A DNA stretch of 35,659 nucleotides from Thermoguttaceae bacterium (GTDB lineage: Bacteria; Planctomycetota; Planctomycetia; Pirellulales; Thermoguttaceae), in the NCBI GenBank assembly GCA_017447745.1, contig JAFSMW010000155.1, positions 1 through 35,659 on the forward strand, written 5' to 3'. Below, in pieces: positions 16,744 through 25,348 of this stretch; position 1 is the first letter of the stretch, and every line of letters starts with the position of its first letter. Below the pieces are notes generated by a model. The model was not told the DNA's origin. It saw only the letters and a program-made list of their open reading frames with translations, and did no database searches. The translations under genes and the position numbers were made by a program.

Positions 16744-17430
16744 ATGATTTACGAAGGAGATTTTCATAACGACGAACATCGTTATCAGTTTGCTATCGCG
16801 GTTGCGAAATTCAACAAGACAATTACCCAGCGTCTTTTAGACGGCGCGATTTGGCGATTGAAACAAGCCGGGGTAACGGAACGTCAGATTGACGTCTTCT
16901 GGGTTCCCGGCTCGTTCGAGCTGCCAACGATTGCCGAAAAACTCTGCTGCGTGCACATCGGCGGCGTCCATCTGTACAACGCGGTTATTTGTCTCGGCGC
17001 GGTTATCAAAGGCGAAACCTCGCACGACTTGCACATCAACCAGTCGATCAGCCGGCATTTTATCGACATCTCCCGTACTTTTGAAATCCCGGTTATGTTC
17101 GGCGTTCTGACCTGCAATAACGTCGAACAGGCAAACGCCCGATCAGTTGCGGTTGAAGAACTATACCCGACCGGAAAGCTGGAAGACGTTCAAAACGTTC
17201 CCGATAAAACCGTCGCCGCTCACCTGGGCAACAAGGGCGTCGACTGCGCTGAAGCTGCGCTGGAAATGGTCGATCTGATGGAGCAGATTGAAGAATTGGG
17301 CAACGTCGAAGATGAATTTGACGACGATGACATGTTCGATGACGACGATTATGACAAAGAAGAGTTTGACAGTGAAGATTTCGATGACGATGATATAGAA
17401 GACGACAGCGATGATAATTTGCCGTTCTAA
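16744..17430 (+). CDS. ribH: 6,7-dimethyl-8-ribityllumazine synthase with acidic C-terminal tail
   Basis: The enzyme condenses 5-amino-6-ribitylaminouracil with 3,4-dihydroxybutanone phosphate in the penultimate step of riboflavin synthesis. Family motifs are FWVPGSFELP, YNAVICLGAVIKGET with the conserved active-site His94 (SHD), PVMFGVLT, EQA and LGNKGVDCAEAALEMVDLM. The protein is 228 residues against about 155 for most homologues. A segment of about 20-25 residues is inserted before GNKG, and the C-terminal ~41 residues are very acidic, with 26 Asp/Glu and one Lys, ending DDSDDNLPF. This end resembles the DDDIPF/DDDLPF tip of single-stranded DNA-binding proteins. No other riboflavin genes and no nusB are adjacent. 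There is no Shine-Dalgarno sequence. A terminator hairpin follows the gene. Confidence 0.93.
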   Translation: MIYEGDFHNDEHRYQFAIAVAKFNKTITQRLLDGAIWRLKQAGVTERQIDVFWVPGSFELPTIAEKLCCVHIGGVHLYNAVICLGAVIKGETSHDLHINQSISRHFIDISRTFEIPVMFGVLTCNNVEQANARSVAVEELYPTGKLEDVQNVPDKTVAAHLGNKGVDCAEAALEMVDLMEQIEELGNVEDEFDDDDMFDDDDYDKEEFDSEDFDDDDIEDDSDDNLPF

Positions 17431-17473
17431 AACAGAGTCCTGATTCGAGTAAGAAGTCTTTTAATTAAACTGT

Positions 17474-17512
17474 CGTGGGGTTATTAGACCCCACGGCTTT
17501 TGTTTATTGTCT
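17474..17512 (+). terminator. Rho-independent terminator of ribH
   Basis: CGTGGGG (17474-17480), an 8-nt loop and CCCCACG (17489-17495), followed by a T-rich tract containing TTTTG and TTTATTG and ending in a run of T. A second hairpin, CCACGGG/CCCGTGG (17532-17552), lies between it and the convergent gene's 3' end and may serve that gene. Confidence 0.75.
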
Positions 17513-17565
17513 TTTTTCGCTTCGCTCGCATCCACGGGGTAACACCCGTGGCTTGCCTTAATATC

Positions 17566-18861
17566 CTACAGCGCGAATCTGTCCAGCTGAGCGTTGTTGT
17601 AAATCGGGTCAACGGAATTGTCAACTGACGGAAGACGTCTGACAGCAATCGGACCGATAATCGGAATTTTGAACCCGAACGGGTCGTACGGTTCCTTCTG
17701 ACAATCAACCGTATCGTTGACTCTCTGCGTAGCCGCTGGATCGTTGGCGGCAGAGTCGATGGGGAACGTTTCCAGAGGAATTGTTCCGGTATCCGGTCGG
17801 TTAGGGTTCTGAAAGTTGTTTTGCTGTTCGTTTATCGCCGGCTGTGTGAATGCTTCTTTATTGGGAGCCTTCGTTTCTCTGTTTCGCGGCGGTATTTCCT
17901 GCGCGTTCGGATCTGACTGAATTACAGGCGGTTCTGGCATGGCAGGCATTTGATCCGCTTCAGAGGTTGAAGTTGCGTCGATTGGAGAATTGTTGTTATT
18001 GGATTCTATGTTCTTTGAAGCCCCGTCTTCGGTTATATAGTTTTGCCATTTTTCCTTGACGGCTTGGGAATCGTCCTCCGGCAGATCCGGAACCTGAATC
18101 GGTTCCTCTTCCGGAATTGTCGGTTCCGTTATCGGCGCAACGTTTTGCTCTTCCAAGGAAAGGTTGTCGTCCACGATAATCGGCGGAATATTGGATTCCG
18201 TCGTATCAACCATCGGCGGCTGCGGATTGATATCAGATTCGATAGGCAACGATTCGTCTGGAATGAAATCGTCGTCGCCAGGCGCTTCGATGAAAAGCTG
18301 TGAATTGTCTTGCTCTTCAGTCTGATCATTCGGCTTGTTTTCCGGCGCTGGCTGAGCGCTTTCCGGAGCAGGCTGATCCGCTGCGTCAGATTCCGTCTTT
18401 TCAGCCTTTTCAGGCTTGGTTTCCTTGGCGGATTTCTTGTTTTCCTTGCCAGACTGTTTCGCCGAGTCTGATTTCGCCTTTTTCGACTTGCTTTCCGTTT
18501 TCGTCTTGGGGGACTTGGCAGCAGAACCGTTGTCGGCAGACTTCGGACTGTCTTTATCCTCGCTCGAAGCGTTATCCGAATTGGCGGAATCGCTCTTGGG
18601 CGTCGAGTCGGATTGAGTTTCAAACAGATTCTGGGAGGGAGTCTGCGTTTCCGGCAGCGCTGTCGTGAACGACGTTTCTTCAACCTGTATCGGCGTTCCG
18701 TCCGTAGTTTGTTTCAAGACTTGAACCATCTGAGAGCCTGGCGCTGAAGCAGACTCTTGAGCGGCGTCCAGAATTCCAGCTTCAGGAAAATGGAGAAGCC
18801 CATAACTGATGGTAAAACACATCAACGTCAAAACGATTATAGAGGGGATGCTACGTGTCAT
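17566..18861 (-). CDS. exported, largely disordered Ser/Lys/Glu/Pro-rich protein
   Basis: The 431-residue product starts with a hydrophobic segment (about residues 6-24) that is a signal peptide or membrane anchor. Most of the rest is low-complexity. A Ser/Lys/Ala/Asp-rich stretch (about 85-145) containing KSKKAKSDSAKQSGKENKKS is followed by Pro/Glu/Asp/Asn/Gln-rich sequence. The C-terminal ~45 residues look more ordered (EPYDPFGFKIPIIGPIAVRR...DRFAL) and include one Cys. No enzymatic motif is visible. It may be an envelope spacer or matrix protein, but this is a guess. The gene is convergent with ribH and lies downstream of the cyclophilin-dockerin gene on the same strand, with a TATAAT box (minus strand, 18895-18900) 34 bp before its start codon. 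Confidence 0.75.
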   Translation of the reverse strand: MTRSIPSIIVLTLMCFTISYGLLHFPEAGILDAAQESASAPGSQMVQVLKQTTDGTPIQVEETSFTTALPETQTPSQNLFETQSDSTPKSDSANSDNASSEDKDSPKSADNGSAAKSPKTKTESKSKKAKSDSAKQSGKENKKSAKETKPEKAEKTESDAADQPAPESAQPAPENKPNDQTEEQDNSQLFIEAPGDDDFIPDESLPIESDINPQPPMVDTTESNIPPIIVDDNLSLEEQNVAPITEPTIPEEEPIQVPDLPEDDSQAVKEKWQNYITEDGASKNIESNNNNSPIDATSTSEADQMPAMPEPPVIQSDPNAQEIPPRNRETKAPNKEAFTQPAINEQQNNFQNPNRPDTGTIPLETFPIDSAANDPAATQRVNDTVDCQKEPYDPFGFKIPIIGPIAVRRLPSVDNSVDPIYNNAQLDRFAL

Positions 18862-19165
18862 GGCGTTTATTATTCAGGCAAGCCGCGAATTCCGATTATA
18901 GGCGTTATTCGCTTCTTGACATTTATATCAAGTGGTTGGATTGAGCAGGGAATTTGTCGTTGTATTCCATACAAAAGCAAAATCCCTTTGCCTCAATAGA
19001 AGTAACACATTCCGAATAAAGTGAGGAAATCATTTATTCCTTACTGCTTCCCTCACCTTCTGAAATTATTGTAGGTTACTTGAGAAGATATTGCGGGATA
19101 ATTTTTTTATTCTCAGAAAAAAAAATGCCACGACTTGATGTGTTGTATCGATTAGATAAACTGCG
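18862..19165. other. intergenic region between two minus-strand genes
   Basis: This stretch holds a minus-strand TATAAT (18895-18900), a likely -10 box for the gene ending at 17566, without a good -35 box. It also has an imperfect hairpin AGTGAGGAA/TTCCTTACT (19020-19045) and A/T homopolymer runs near 19100-19130 that could take part in termination of the upstream giant gene. No gene or repeat family was recognised. Confidence 0.45.
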
Positions 19166-22100
19166 CTATATGGATAAGATGGGTAATAAATTGCCGTCCA
19201 AATCGGTTTCCAACTCGGAATTATCGTCGTCGATAAACAGTTCCAAATCGAAGAAAAGATCGACGTTTTCAGGGGTTAAAGCGTTTATTTCAGCGGATGA
19301 AGAAGCGCTGTTCTGTTCATCATGTACAAATGTATAGCTTCCTTCCAGGACGGAATAAGTTGCCTGATTATCCTGATTTGTCAGCGTATTTGTGGCGCTG
19401 GAAGACAGAATGACGTCTGCGAAATAAATGTCTGATGCGTTATTTGAACTGGACACGGGCGTTAAAACGCAGTCATGAATCGGATCGACAAGAATGGTTG
19501 TAACAACTGTTTGATTGGATTCTTTGCTTTGCGCTGGAACGGCGACAGGCTCTTCTGCAACGGGTGCTGCGCCCTGAGCGTTTACAGCGTCTGCGTTGGT
19601 TTGAGCTGCAATGGCGATGCCAGCGCCGTTTTTAGCGTACGATCGCCCGTAATACGTTGCAAAAAGAACGAAGTCGTTGGTATCTACCGTTCCAGACAGA
19701 TCGAAATCGCAGTAATACTTTGTATCTTTTACTGCTGGGTCGGGAGCGTATCCGTAATAAGTTGCAAAGGAAATAAAGTCTTGAACGTCTACTGCGCCGG
19801 AATCGTCCAGATCGTAGGGAACCGCCCAGACAGGCGTGTTGATAACGTTGGCGTCTGACGCGGTCTTGTCTTTATCAGTGAAGATGGTAATCCTCAAATC
19901 GCGGGATTCGTCTGCTACAGCAACGCCTGCTTGTCCTGGGAAGTCTGAAGGAGTGGCGGGAACCATTTTGATATTGGCAACCAATCCGTCGTAGACAGTC
20001 GTTGAATCCATAATCGCGGCGATGAAGGTAACTTCTCGCGTCGTTCCCAATTCGTCCAGCGGGACGTCGTGATAGGAATAAGCAAGATTGGCGAACTCGG
20101 AATTTGTCCAGTCCGGCTTGACGAGCGTTGCATCGTACTGGAAGACGATAGAAATCCCGCCCTGGTCAACGACGTCGTCTGTATTGGCAAACAGCTGAAT
20201 GTTCAGGAATTCCCATTCGTTTACACTTGTTGAAATTACCGAGTCATTGCGACCGTTCCAGGTCGTCAAAACGGCAGTCATCAAAGGCATATCGCCGGTG
20301 TTAGTCAGAACGACGGCAGCGTCTGAAGATTCGAAATCGGGATTTTCTGAAACCGCCATAACGGCGACTTCATACAGACTAGCGTCTTCTCCTTCGGCAA
20401 GGTTAAACTGACATGTCAGTGTGGCTATGTTTTCCTCGCCGACGTTCCACTGTTCCGTTCCCAGTTCTCGATAATAGACGCTGTACGCGGCAGCGTTGTC
20501 AACAGCGTCCCAAGACGCGGAAATCTGAGAGCCGTCAAAATCTGCCCAAAGGTTGGCTGGAGCGTCGAGTTTGCCAAGCGTTTGAACTTCAATAATTTCA
20601 GACGGCAACGATAGCGACGCGTCGTATCCCTGCAAATAGGCGGAAATGCGAACTTCATAAACGCTTGACGGATCAAGATTATTCATAGAGCAGGACGTTG
20701 GGGATTCCTCGTCGCTCCAAAGACCTCCGATCCATTCGTCCGCGCCTTTTTTGCGGAATTCAATATAGTAACTGTCAGCGTTGTCAACAGCCGACCAGCT
20801 TACATTGAACTCAGTAGCCGTAACTCCTGTAGCAGTTGGATTTTCTGGTGTGTCCAGAACGGTATGAAGTTCAAAAACCGATGTAGTATCGCTATGTTTG
20901 CTTGCCCACGCCCATTTGGAGCCGTTCCAGTACGGACAATACCAGGTGTTAACAGCTACAATATCAAAAGAACCGTAACCAAAGTACAGCGGCGAATACG
21001 TTTGAGTTGTCGAATCGTATTGTTGACTGACGACGTCTACGGTTGTAGCGCCTTCTTCGGCGATTCCTGAACCAAGATAATACTGCCCGGCATAGACCTC
21101 GGTTTCAAATTGAGAATTTCCGCCTTCTACAGTAAACGTGATTCCGGAATTAACGGATGTGTAGCCGTCTCCAATGACGCCGGTGTCGTCTGAAAGAGCA
21201 AGAGCAACGCTTGTAGGCGCGGGAATGCTGTTTGGGTCTGGTCCGATAACGATTGGAACGTTGAGGGACGCTAAAAGATCGCTATCATAATGTATTGTAT
21301 GATCAGAATAGTATTTTGTAGCATAAACGACCAGGTAATAGTCTCCCATAGAGAAGTCGGCGCAATTGACTGTAACTTCGCCAGTATTATAATTGGCGGA
21401 AGCTCCGTTGGGAATAAACGTAAACGTTCCCTTTCCCTCTTCGTCGTATTTGATATAGTACAGTTCAGAATAATAGCCAATTTGTTCTCCGGTTGCAAAT
21501 CCCGCTGCATAAGTTTGAGTATAGTCGTTTCCCTGTACAACGTATGCATAATCGTTTTCAATCGGGTAGAATACTGGAACCTGATTTTCTGAAGTGATGT
21601 TGAGAGTAATAACCTGAGACGTTCCAGCCTTGCCGTTTTGGTCGTACGGCGTAACGCGGATAGTCCCTGTTGACACAGTTCCAGCAGCGACGTTGGAAGC
21701 CGTGTTGGCGCGAACGGTCAGCGTAGAATTGGTGTAGTTGACAACTTGCTCAGCGTTGGTTATGATAACGTCCGGGTCAGGCGTGGAATTGGCGTTAGTT
21801 CCCTGTTTGTTGACTTCCGCCTGAACTTCCTGACCGTCAATAAGAAAGCCAAATACAGAATGCTTGAAGTTGAGCCAGTTGCAGCGATCAGAAGTTACAA
21901 AGAACTGGCTGGAACCGGTGTCTTTGTAACCGGTGTTTGCCATTGCCAAAACGCCTGAAGAGTTCATCTGCAAGTCGTTGTTGAATTCGTCTGCGACGTT
22001 GTCCGCCAGACTGCCGCGGAAGTTGCCGTAAGCGTCGTACCCGCCTCCTTGAGACATGAACCCTTCAATAACGCGATGAAAAATCGAATTCTGATAAAAT

Positions 22101-22606
22101 TTCTCCGTATGCCCCTGTCCAAAATCAATATCCGTATCAGTCAATGTGAGAATGTGTTCAACCGTGTTAGGGGCTTTGTCGGCAAACAGTTCAAACAGCA
22201 TAGTCGAGTCTTCGCCGTTGAGAATGCTGTTGCCCTCTTGAGCGATAGTCAATTCCCAGTAGGGGTTACGCGTGTTGAAATACGCCTGCTTTTGCGCCGT
22301 TGACATGCCGGTTTTCCAGGCGGTGCCGACAGACAGGTCGCAAGTCAGATCCCCGGTGAGAACTTCCACCTTATAATAAACAGCGTCGCCGTCCGCGTCG
22401 GTTGACGTCAGCGGAATGTACCACGGCGAGTTCGAAGTGATATCGTAAGTCGTAGAGTCAAGCGTCATAACTGGCGCGACGTTAAGCATGGCGCGTTCTT
22501 CCAAAAGCTCCATTCGAAGCGGCTGAGGCTTATAACCGGACTTTTTGGAGGAACTGCGAAACGGCTTGAACAATCGGGACAACCAGTTTTTTTTTGCGCT
22601 TTTCAT
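19166..22606 (-). CDS. large secreted cyclophilin / fibronectin-III / dockerin protein
   Basis: The 1146-residue product starts at the ATG at 22606, because the following N-terminus (basic region, then LEERAML at residues 35-41) is the typical planctomycete start of giant exported proteins. A longer frame to 22726 adds 40 unlikely residues and overlaps the promoter. A cyclophilin-type peptidyl-prolyl isomerase domain spans ~134-290 (FHRVIEGFMSQGG at 176-188, SSQFFVTSDRCNWLNFKHSVFG). Ig/cadherin-like segments follow (~300-580), then two fibronectin type III domains (~585-677, ~680-768) and a cohesin-like beta domain (~775-910). A dockerin pair comes next (931-988, with DLDDSGAVDVQDF and DFDLSGTVDTNDF calcium loops). 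The last ~150 residues are of unknown type. It is probably surface-exposed; the substrate is unknown. Confidence 0.88.
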   Translation of the reverse strand: MKSAKKNWLSRLFKPFRSSSKKSGYKPQPLRMELLEERAMLNVAPVMTLDSTTYDITSNSPWYIPLTSTDADGDAVYYKVEVLTGDLTCDLSVGTAWKTGMSTAQKQAYFNTRNPYWELTIAQEGNSILNGEDSTMLFELFADKAPNTVEHILTLTDTDIDFGQGHTEKFYQNSIFHRVIEGFMSQGGGYDAYGNFRGSLADNVADEFNNDLQMNSSGVLAMANTGYKDTGSSQFFVTSDRCNWLNFKHSVFGFLIDGQEVQAEVNKQGTNANSTPDPDVIITNAEQVVNYTNSTLTVRANTASNVAAGTVSTGTIRVTPYDQNGKAGTSQVITLNITSENQVPVFYPIENDYAYVVQGNDYTQTYAAGFATGEQIGYYSELYYIKYDEEGKGTFTFIPNGASANYNTGEVTVNCADFSMGDYYLVVYATKYYSDHTIHYDSDLLASLNVPIVIGPDPNSIPAPTSVALALSDDTGVIGDGYTSVNSGITFTVEGGNSQFETEVYAGQYYLGSGIAEEGATTVDVVSQQYDSTTQTYSPLYFGYGSFDIVAVNTWYCPYWNGSKWAWASKHSDTTSVFELHTVLDTPENPTATGVTATEFNVSWSAVDNADSYYIEFRKKGADEWIGGLWSDEESPTSCSMNNLDPSSVYEVRISAYLQGYDASLSLPSEIIEVQTLGKLDAPANLWADFDGSQISASWDAVDNAAAYSVYYRELGTEQWNVGEENIATLTCQFNLAEGEDASLYEVAVMAVSENPDFESSDAAVVLTNTGDMPLMTAVLTTWNGRNDSVISTSVNEWEFLNIQLFANTDDVVDQGGISIVFQYDATLVKPDWTNSEFANLAYSYHDVPLDELGTTREVTFIAAIMDSTTVYDGLVANIKMVPATPSDFPGQAGVAVADESRDLRITIFTDKDKTASDANVINTPVWAVPYDLDDSGAVDVQDFISFATYYGYAPDPAVKDTKYYCDFDLSGTVDTNDFVLFATYYGRSYAKNGAGIAIAAQTNADAVNAQGAAPVAEEPVAVPAQSKESNQTVVTTILVDPIHDCVLTPVSSSNNASDIYFADVILSSSATNTLTNQDNQATYSVLEGSYTFVHDEQNSASSSAEINALTPENVDLFFDLELFIDDDNSELETDLDGNLLPILSI

Positions 22607-22697
22607 AGTGAATGGAGTAAAATAGATTTTTTTGAGGAACTGCAAACGGCGAAATGCAGTCAATATAATATATAATCCTCTATCGTCTTTTTGATGT

Positions 22698-22726
22698 ATT
22701 ATACTACAAAAAGTTCCTTTAGGCAA
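22698..22726 (-). promoter_or_regulatory. promoter of the cyclophilin/dockerin gene
   Basis: On the minus strand: TTGCCT (22721-22726), a 17-bp spacer and TATAAT (22698-22703). The predicted start is near 22691, giving a leader of about 85 nt to the chosen ATG. Its position inside the longer open frame supports the downstream start codon. Confidence 0.6.
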
Positions 22727-22872
22727 TCAAATAACGGAAGTTATTAGCAGTTTTCATGAATAATTTGATTTAATTTGAGAAGATTTTCCGGTTTCGTAAA
22801 ATAGAAACGCTTTTAAATTCAAAAAAATATAGAAGTAAATAAAATAACCTCTAGCGTTTGTAAAAAAACGTG

Positions 22873-22886
22873 TATAATATTTTATT
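22873..22886 (+). promoter_or_regulatory. -10 box directly before the start codon (possible leaderless transcript)
   Basis: TATAAT at 22873-22878 is followed by only 8 nt before the ATG at 22887. A start 6-8 nt after the -10 box would fall at or within a few nt of the A of ATG. No ribosome binding site is present and no good -35 box is seen. The surrounding 22740-22886 stretch is AT-rich and otherwise featureless. Confidence 0.5.
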
Positions 22887-25166
22887 ATGGCAAAAGAGAT
22901 GTTGTTTTCTGTCGTCTGTCCAACCTGTGAAGCAAAAATAGGGGTTCACGACAAACGGCTGGTTGGTCAGCTGGTGCAATGTCCCAAGTGCGGCAGCATT
23001 GTTTTGCTAAGGCCTCCTAAAGATGACGCTAAAAGCCAGAATTCATCAGAATCTGAAAACACGTCTGTAGAAACAAAGGAAACCGCTCCCCCGCAGCATC
23101 CTGGGGCAAATACACAACCTCTTACTAAAAGAGAAGATAGAAATGCGCAGCCGCCGTTGCCCAACCATGCCCCGGCGCCTGTTCCGCCGCAGTCTGTTCC
23201 CGTTCCGCCTCCTGTTTCTATTCCCGTTCCGCCCCCGGCGACCATGCCAGAACCGATGTCGCCAGACGATCTCGTACCGGAACCGATGTCTCCGGGAGCG
23301 CTCAATTCAAATTCGTCTCAAGGCGGCAAGAGTATTTCTCAACGGTTGAGCGGTCTGACAGACAGATTGCCGTCATGGACGCCGTATCTTGTTATAGGAC
23401 TTAGCGTTATTGTTCTTTTGACCTTGCTGGTTCTTTTCCTTTTTAGAGGTTCAAACCAGAAGACGGGTAAGACTGAAAACAATACAGACAAGCCTGTCGT
23501 GGAAAATAAAAACAATAAAGGAGATGACTTGTTTGGAGAACTGACAAATGTGGCGACGGATGATAAAGATAAAAAGAATGGTGATAAAAAATTGAATGAA
23601 GAAAATAGTTTAAATGCTGAGGATAAAAAAGATAGTGTCAATGAAAATAATAATCTGAATGAAAAAGACAATGTAGATGTTAATGCTGTAGAGGATGCGG
23701 TGAATGGGCGAAATGATTCTGCGATTCCAGTAGATGATAGCCCGGTTGACGATACTCAATTACATGTCAATACAATTCAAGATGTTACTGATAACTCAGA
23801 CGTCAATGTCCCGTCTGAAGAGCCAGAAAAAACAGAAACTCTTGAAGAAAATCCTGCGCTGGATAATAGCAATCCATTTATAGAGGTTAAAGATAACGAT
23901 CATTCTGCGAAAGTAGAGGATAATAACGGAAATGAATCAGATTTAGAGAATGTGCTGGATAATGTAAATAATGAGATTGTAGAGAATGAAGGAAATGAAG
24001 GTGATAGCAAAAATGACGAGAATGAGGCATCTTCAGTTCCCGGTTTGGATATTAAACTAAAGTCTATTTCTATTCGGGAATTAAAGCTGTCTCAGTGTTT
24101 GCAGACGATTCGCGAATTGGGGGCGTTGCCGATTGAAGTCAACTGGGGATCTCTCCGTCGAAACGGCGTCAACGCAGACGATAAAATATCGTGGTCTGGA
24201 AATGACGTAACGCTCAAAACGGTTTTATCTGAAGTGTTGGCTCAACGCGGTTTGATGTTCAAAATTAGCGACGAGGAGAAAATCGTTTTTGTTCCGCGTG
24301 TTAGCGTCAACGCTCGTTCTGATTCAGGCGTTAACCCTGTTGCAGGCAGTGGCTCAACCATGGTTAAAACGCAGTACAGTGTCGCGGATCTCGTTGGGCG
24401 TTCGCCTGAAAAGACGGCAGAGTTGATCAAGTCCATTCGGGAGTTTCTTTGTCCTGGCGACTGGAAGGAAGTCGGCGGAACGGGTACGATTGCCGCCGCT
24501 GGCGGAGGCAGCATTGTGATAACCCAATCGCAGCAAAATCAATGGATTATCGCTGATTTTCTGGATCGTCTTCGTCTGGCGCGTCATTTGGCGCCTTTGC
24601 ACAATAGAGACGTATCGTTAGAACCCATGACCGTTCGCGCTCAAAGCGCATTGAAGCGAAACGTCGGCATCAACTTTCAGCCAGCGGCGGATTTGAAAAC
24701 CGCGCTGTCGGAAATTGGTCAGAGAATTGGCGTGAGCATTCTCTTGGACGAACCGTCTTTGAAAATCGCCGGAATATCGGCTCAATTTCCGATTTCTTTC
24801 GACGCTCGGGAACTGTCGTTGGAGGATACCTTCAATCGAATTAAAGAAGAAACCAGTCTGACGTATTTGGCGCAAACGCCTAATTCGTTTATAGTTACTA
24901 CTCCTGACGGCGTCAAGTCCATGATGTCGGTCGAATTCTTCCCGATTGCCGATTTGGTAGAAATGGGCTTGACTCCCGCGATTTTAATGGAACAGGTTGT
25001 CAAGTTTGAACCGAAGTCATGGAAGTCTCAGGACGCCGCCAGTTTCGGCTTGATTGATTTTGACAAGAATTCTGACTGTTTGATTGTCCGTCAGTCCCCG
25101 TCCGTTCTTTCTAAAATTAGCGAATTGCTGACCCAACTTCGAGCGCGCCTCAAAGCAAAGGAATGA
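22887..25166 (+). CDS. membrane protein: N-terminal zinc ribbon, TM helix, duplicated STN/secretin-N-like domains
   Basis: The 759-residue protein starts with an MJ0042-type zinc ribbon with C11-P-T-C14 and C32-P-K-C35. A Pro-rich linker (~75-135) and one transmembrane helix (~165-187, YLVIGLSVIVLLTLLVLFLF) follow. Next is an Asp/Asn/Glu/Lys-rich disordered linker (~190-380) with AT-rich codons. The C-terminal half carries two related modules (~385-570 and ~585-750). Each has an STN-like part (LKTVLSEVLAQRGL / LKTALSEIGQRIGV) followed by a segment (SVADLV.../PIADLV...) ending SIVITQSQ/CLIVRQSP and a helix. The predicted topology is zinc ribbon in the cytoplasm and modules in the periplasm. 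This organisation is familiar in planctomycetes, but the function is unknown. It is a single gene, possibly translated from a leaderless message. Confidence 0.8.
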   Translation: MAKEMLFSVVCPTCEAKIGVHDKRLVGQLVQCPKCGSIVLLRPPKDDAKSQNSSESENTSVETKETAPPQHPGANTQPLTKREDRNAQPPLPNHAPAPVPPQSVPVPPPVSIPVPPPATMPEPMSPDDLVPEPMSPGALNSNSSQGGKSISQRLSGLTDRLPSWTPYLVIGLSVIVLLTLLVLFLFRGSNQKTGKTENNTDKPVVENKNNKGDDLFGELTNVATDDKDKKNGDKKLNEENSLNAEDKKDSVNENNNLNEKDNVDVNAVEDAVNGRNDSAIPVDDSPVDDTQLHVNTIQDVTDNSDVNVPSEEPEKTETLEENPALDNSNPFIEVKDNDHSAKVEDNNGNESDLENVLDNVNNEIVENEGNEGDSKNDENEASSVPGLDIKLKSISIRELKLSQCLQTIRELGALPIEVNWGSLRRNGVNADDKISWSGNDVTLKTVLSEVLAQRGLMFKISDEEKIVFVPRVSVNARSDSGVNPVAGSGSTMVKTQYSVADLVGRSPEKTAELIKSIREFLCPGDWKEVGGTGTIAAAGGGSIVITQSQQNQWIIADFLDRLRLARHLAPLHNRDVSLEPMTVRAQSALKRNVGINFQPAADLKTALSEIGQRIGVSILLDEPSLKIAGISAQFPISFDARELSLEDTFNRIKEETSLTYLAQTPNSFIVTTPDGVKSMMSVEFFPIADLVEMGLTPAILMEQVVKFEPKSWKSQDAASFGLIDFDKNSDCLIVRQSPSVLSKISELLTQLRARLKAKE

Positions 25167-25192
25167 GCGTAATCTGCGAGCAGCGCTTGCGC

Positions 25193-25227
25193 AACTCCTC
25201 ACTCCTCATTCCTAACTCCTAACTTCT
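25193..25227 (+). repeat. period-7 tandem repeat (AACTCCT type)
   Basis: Five 7-bp units: AACTCCT, CACTCCT, CATTCCT, AACTCCT, AACTTCT. It directly follows a small GCGCTTGCGC palindrome and lies between the preceding gene's stop codon and a TATAAT (25264-25269) that is the best candidate -10 box for acnA. The unit is closely related to the array before ribH at 16670. Confidence 0.75.
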
Positions 25228-25348
25228 CAATCCCTCCCCTATTCCAGATTGGCGTTTTTTCTGTATAATATAAAAGTGTCGTTTAACAGGTAGTTTTAAG
25301 AAAAAAACAGAACGACGCAATCGGTACATTTTACCCTTTAATCCTGCC

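Noticed and set aside
22607-22726. N-terminal 40-residue extension of the cyclophilin/dockerin protein
   Set aside because: It overlaps a promoter and would bury the usual N-terminal LEERAML-type start.
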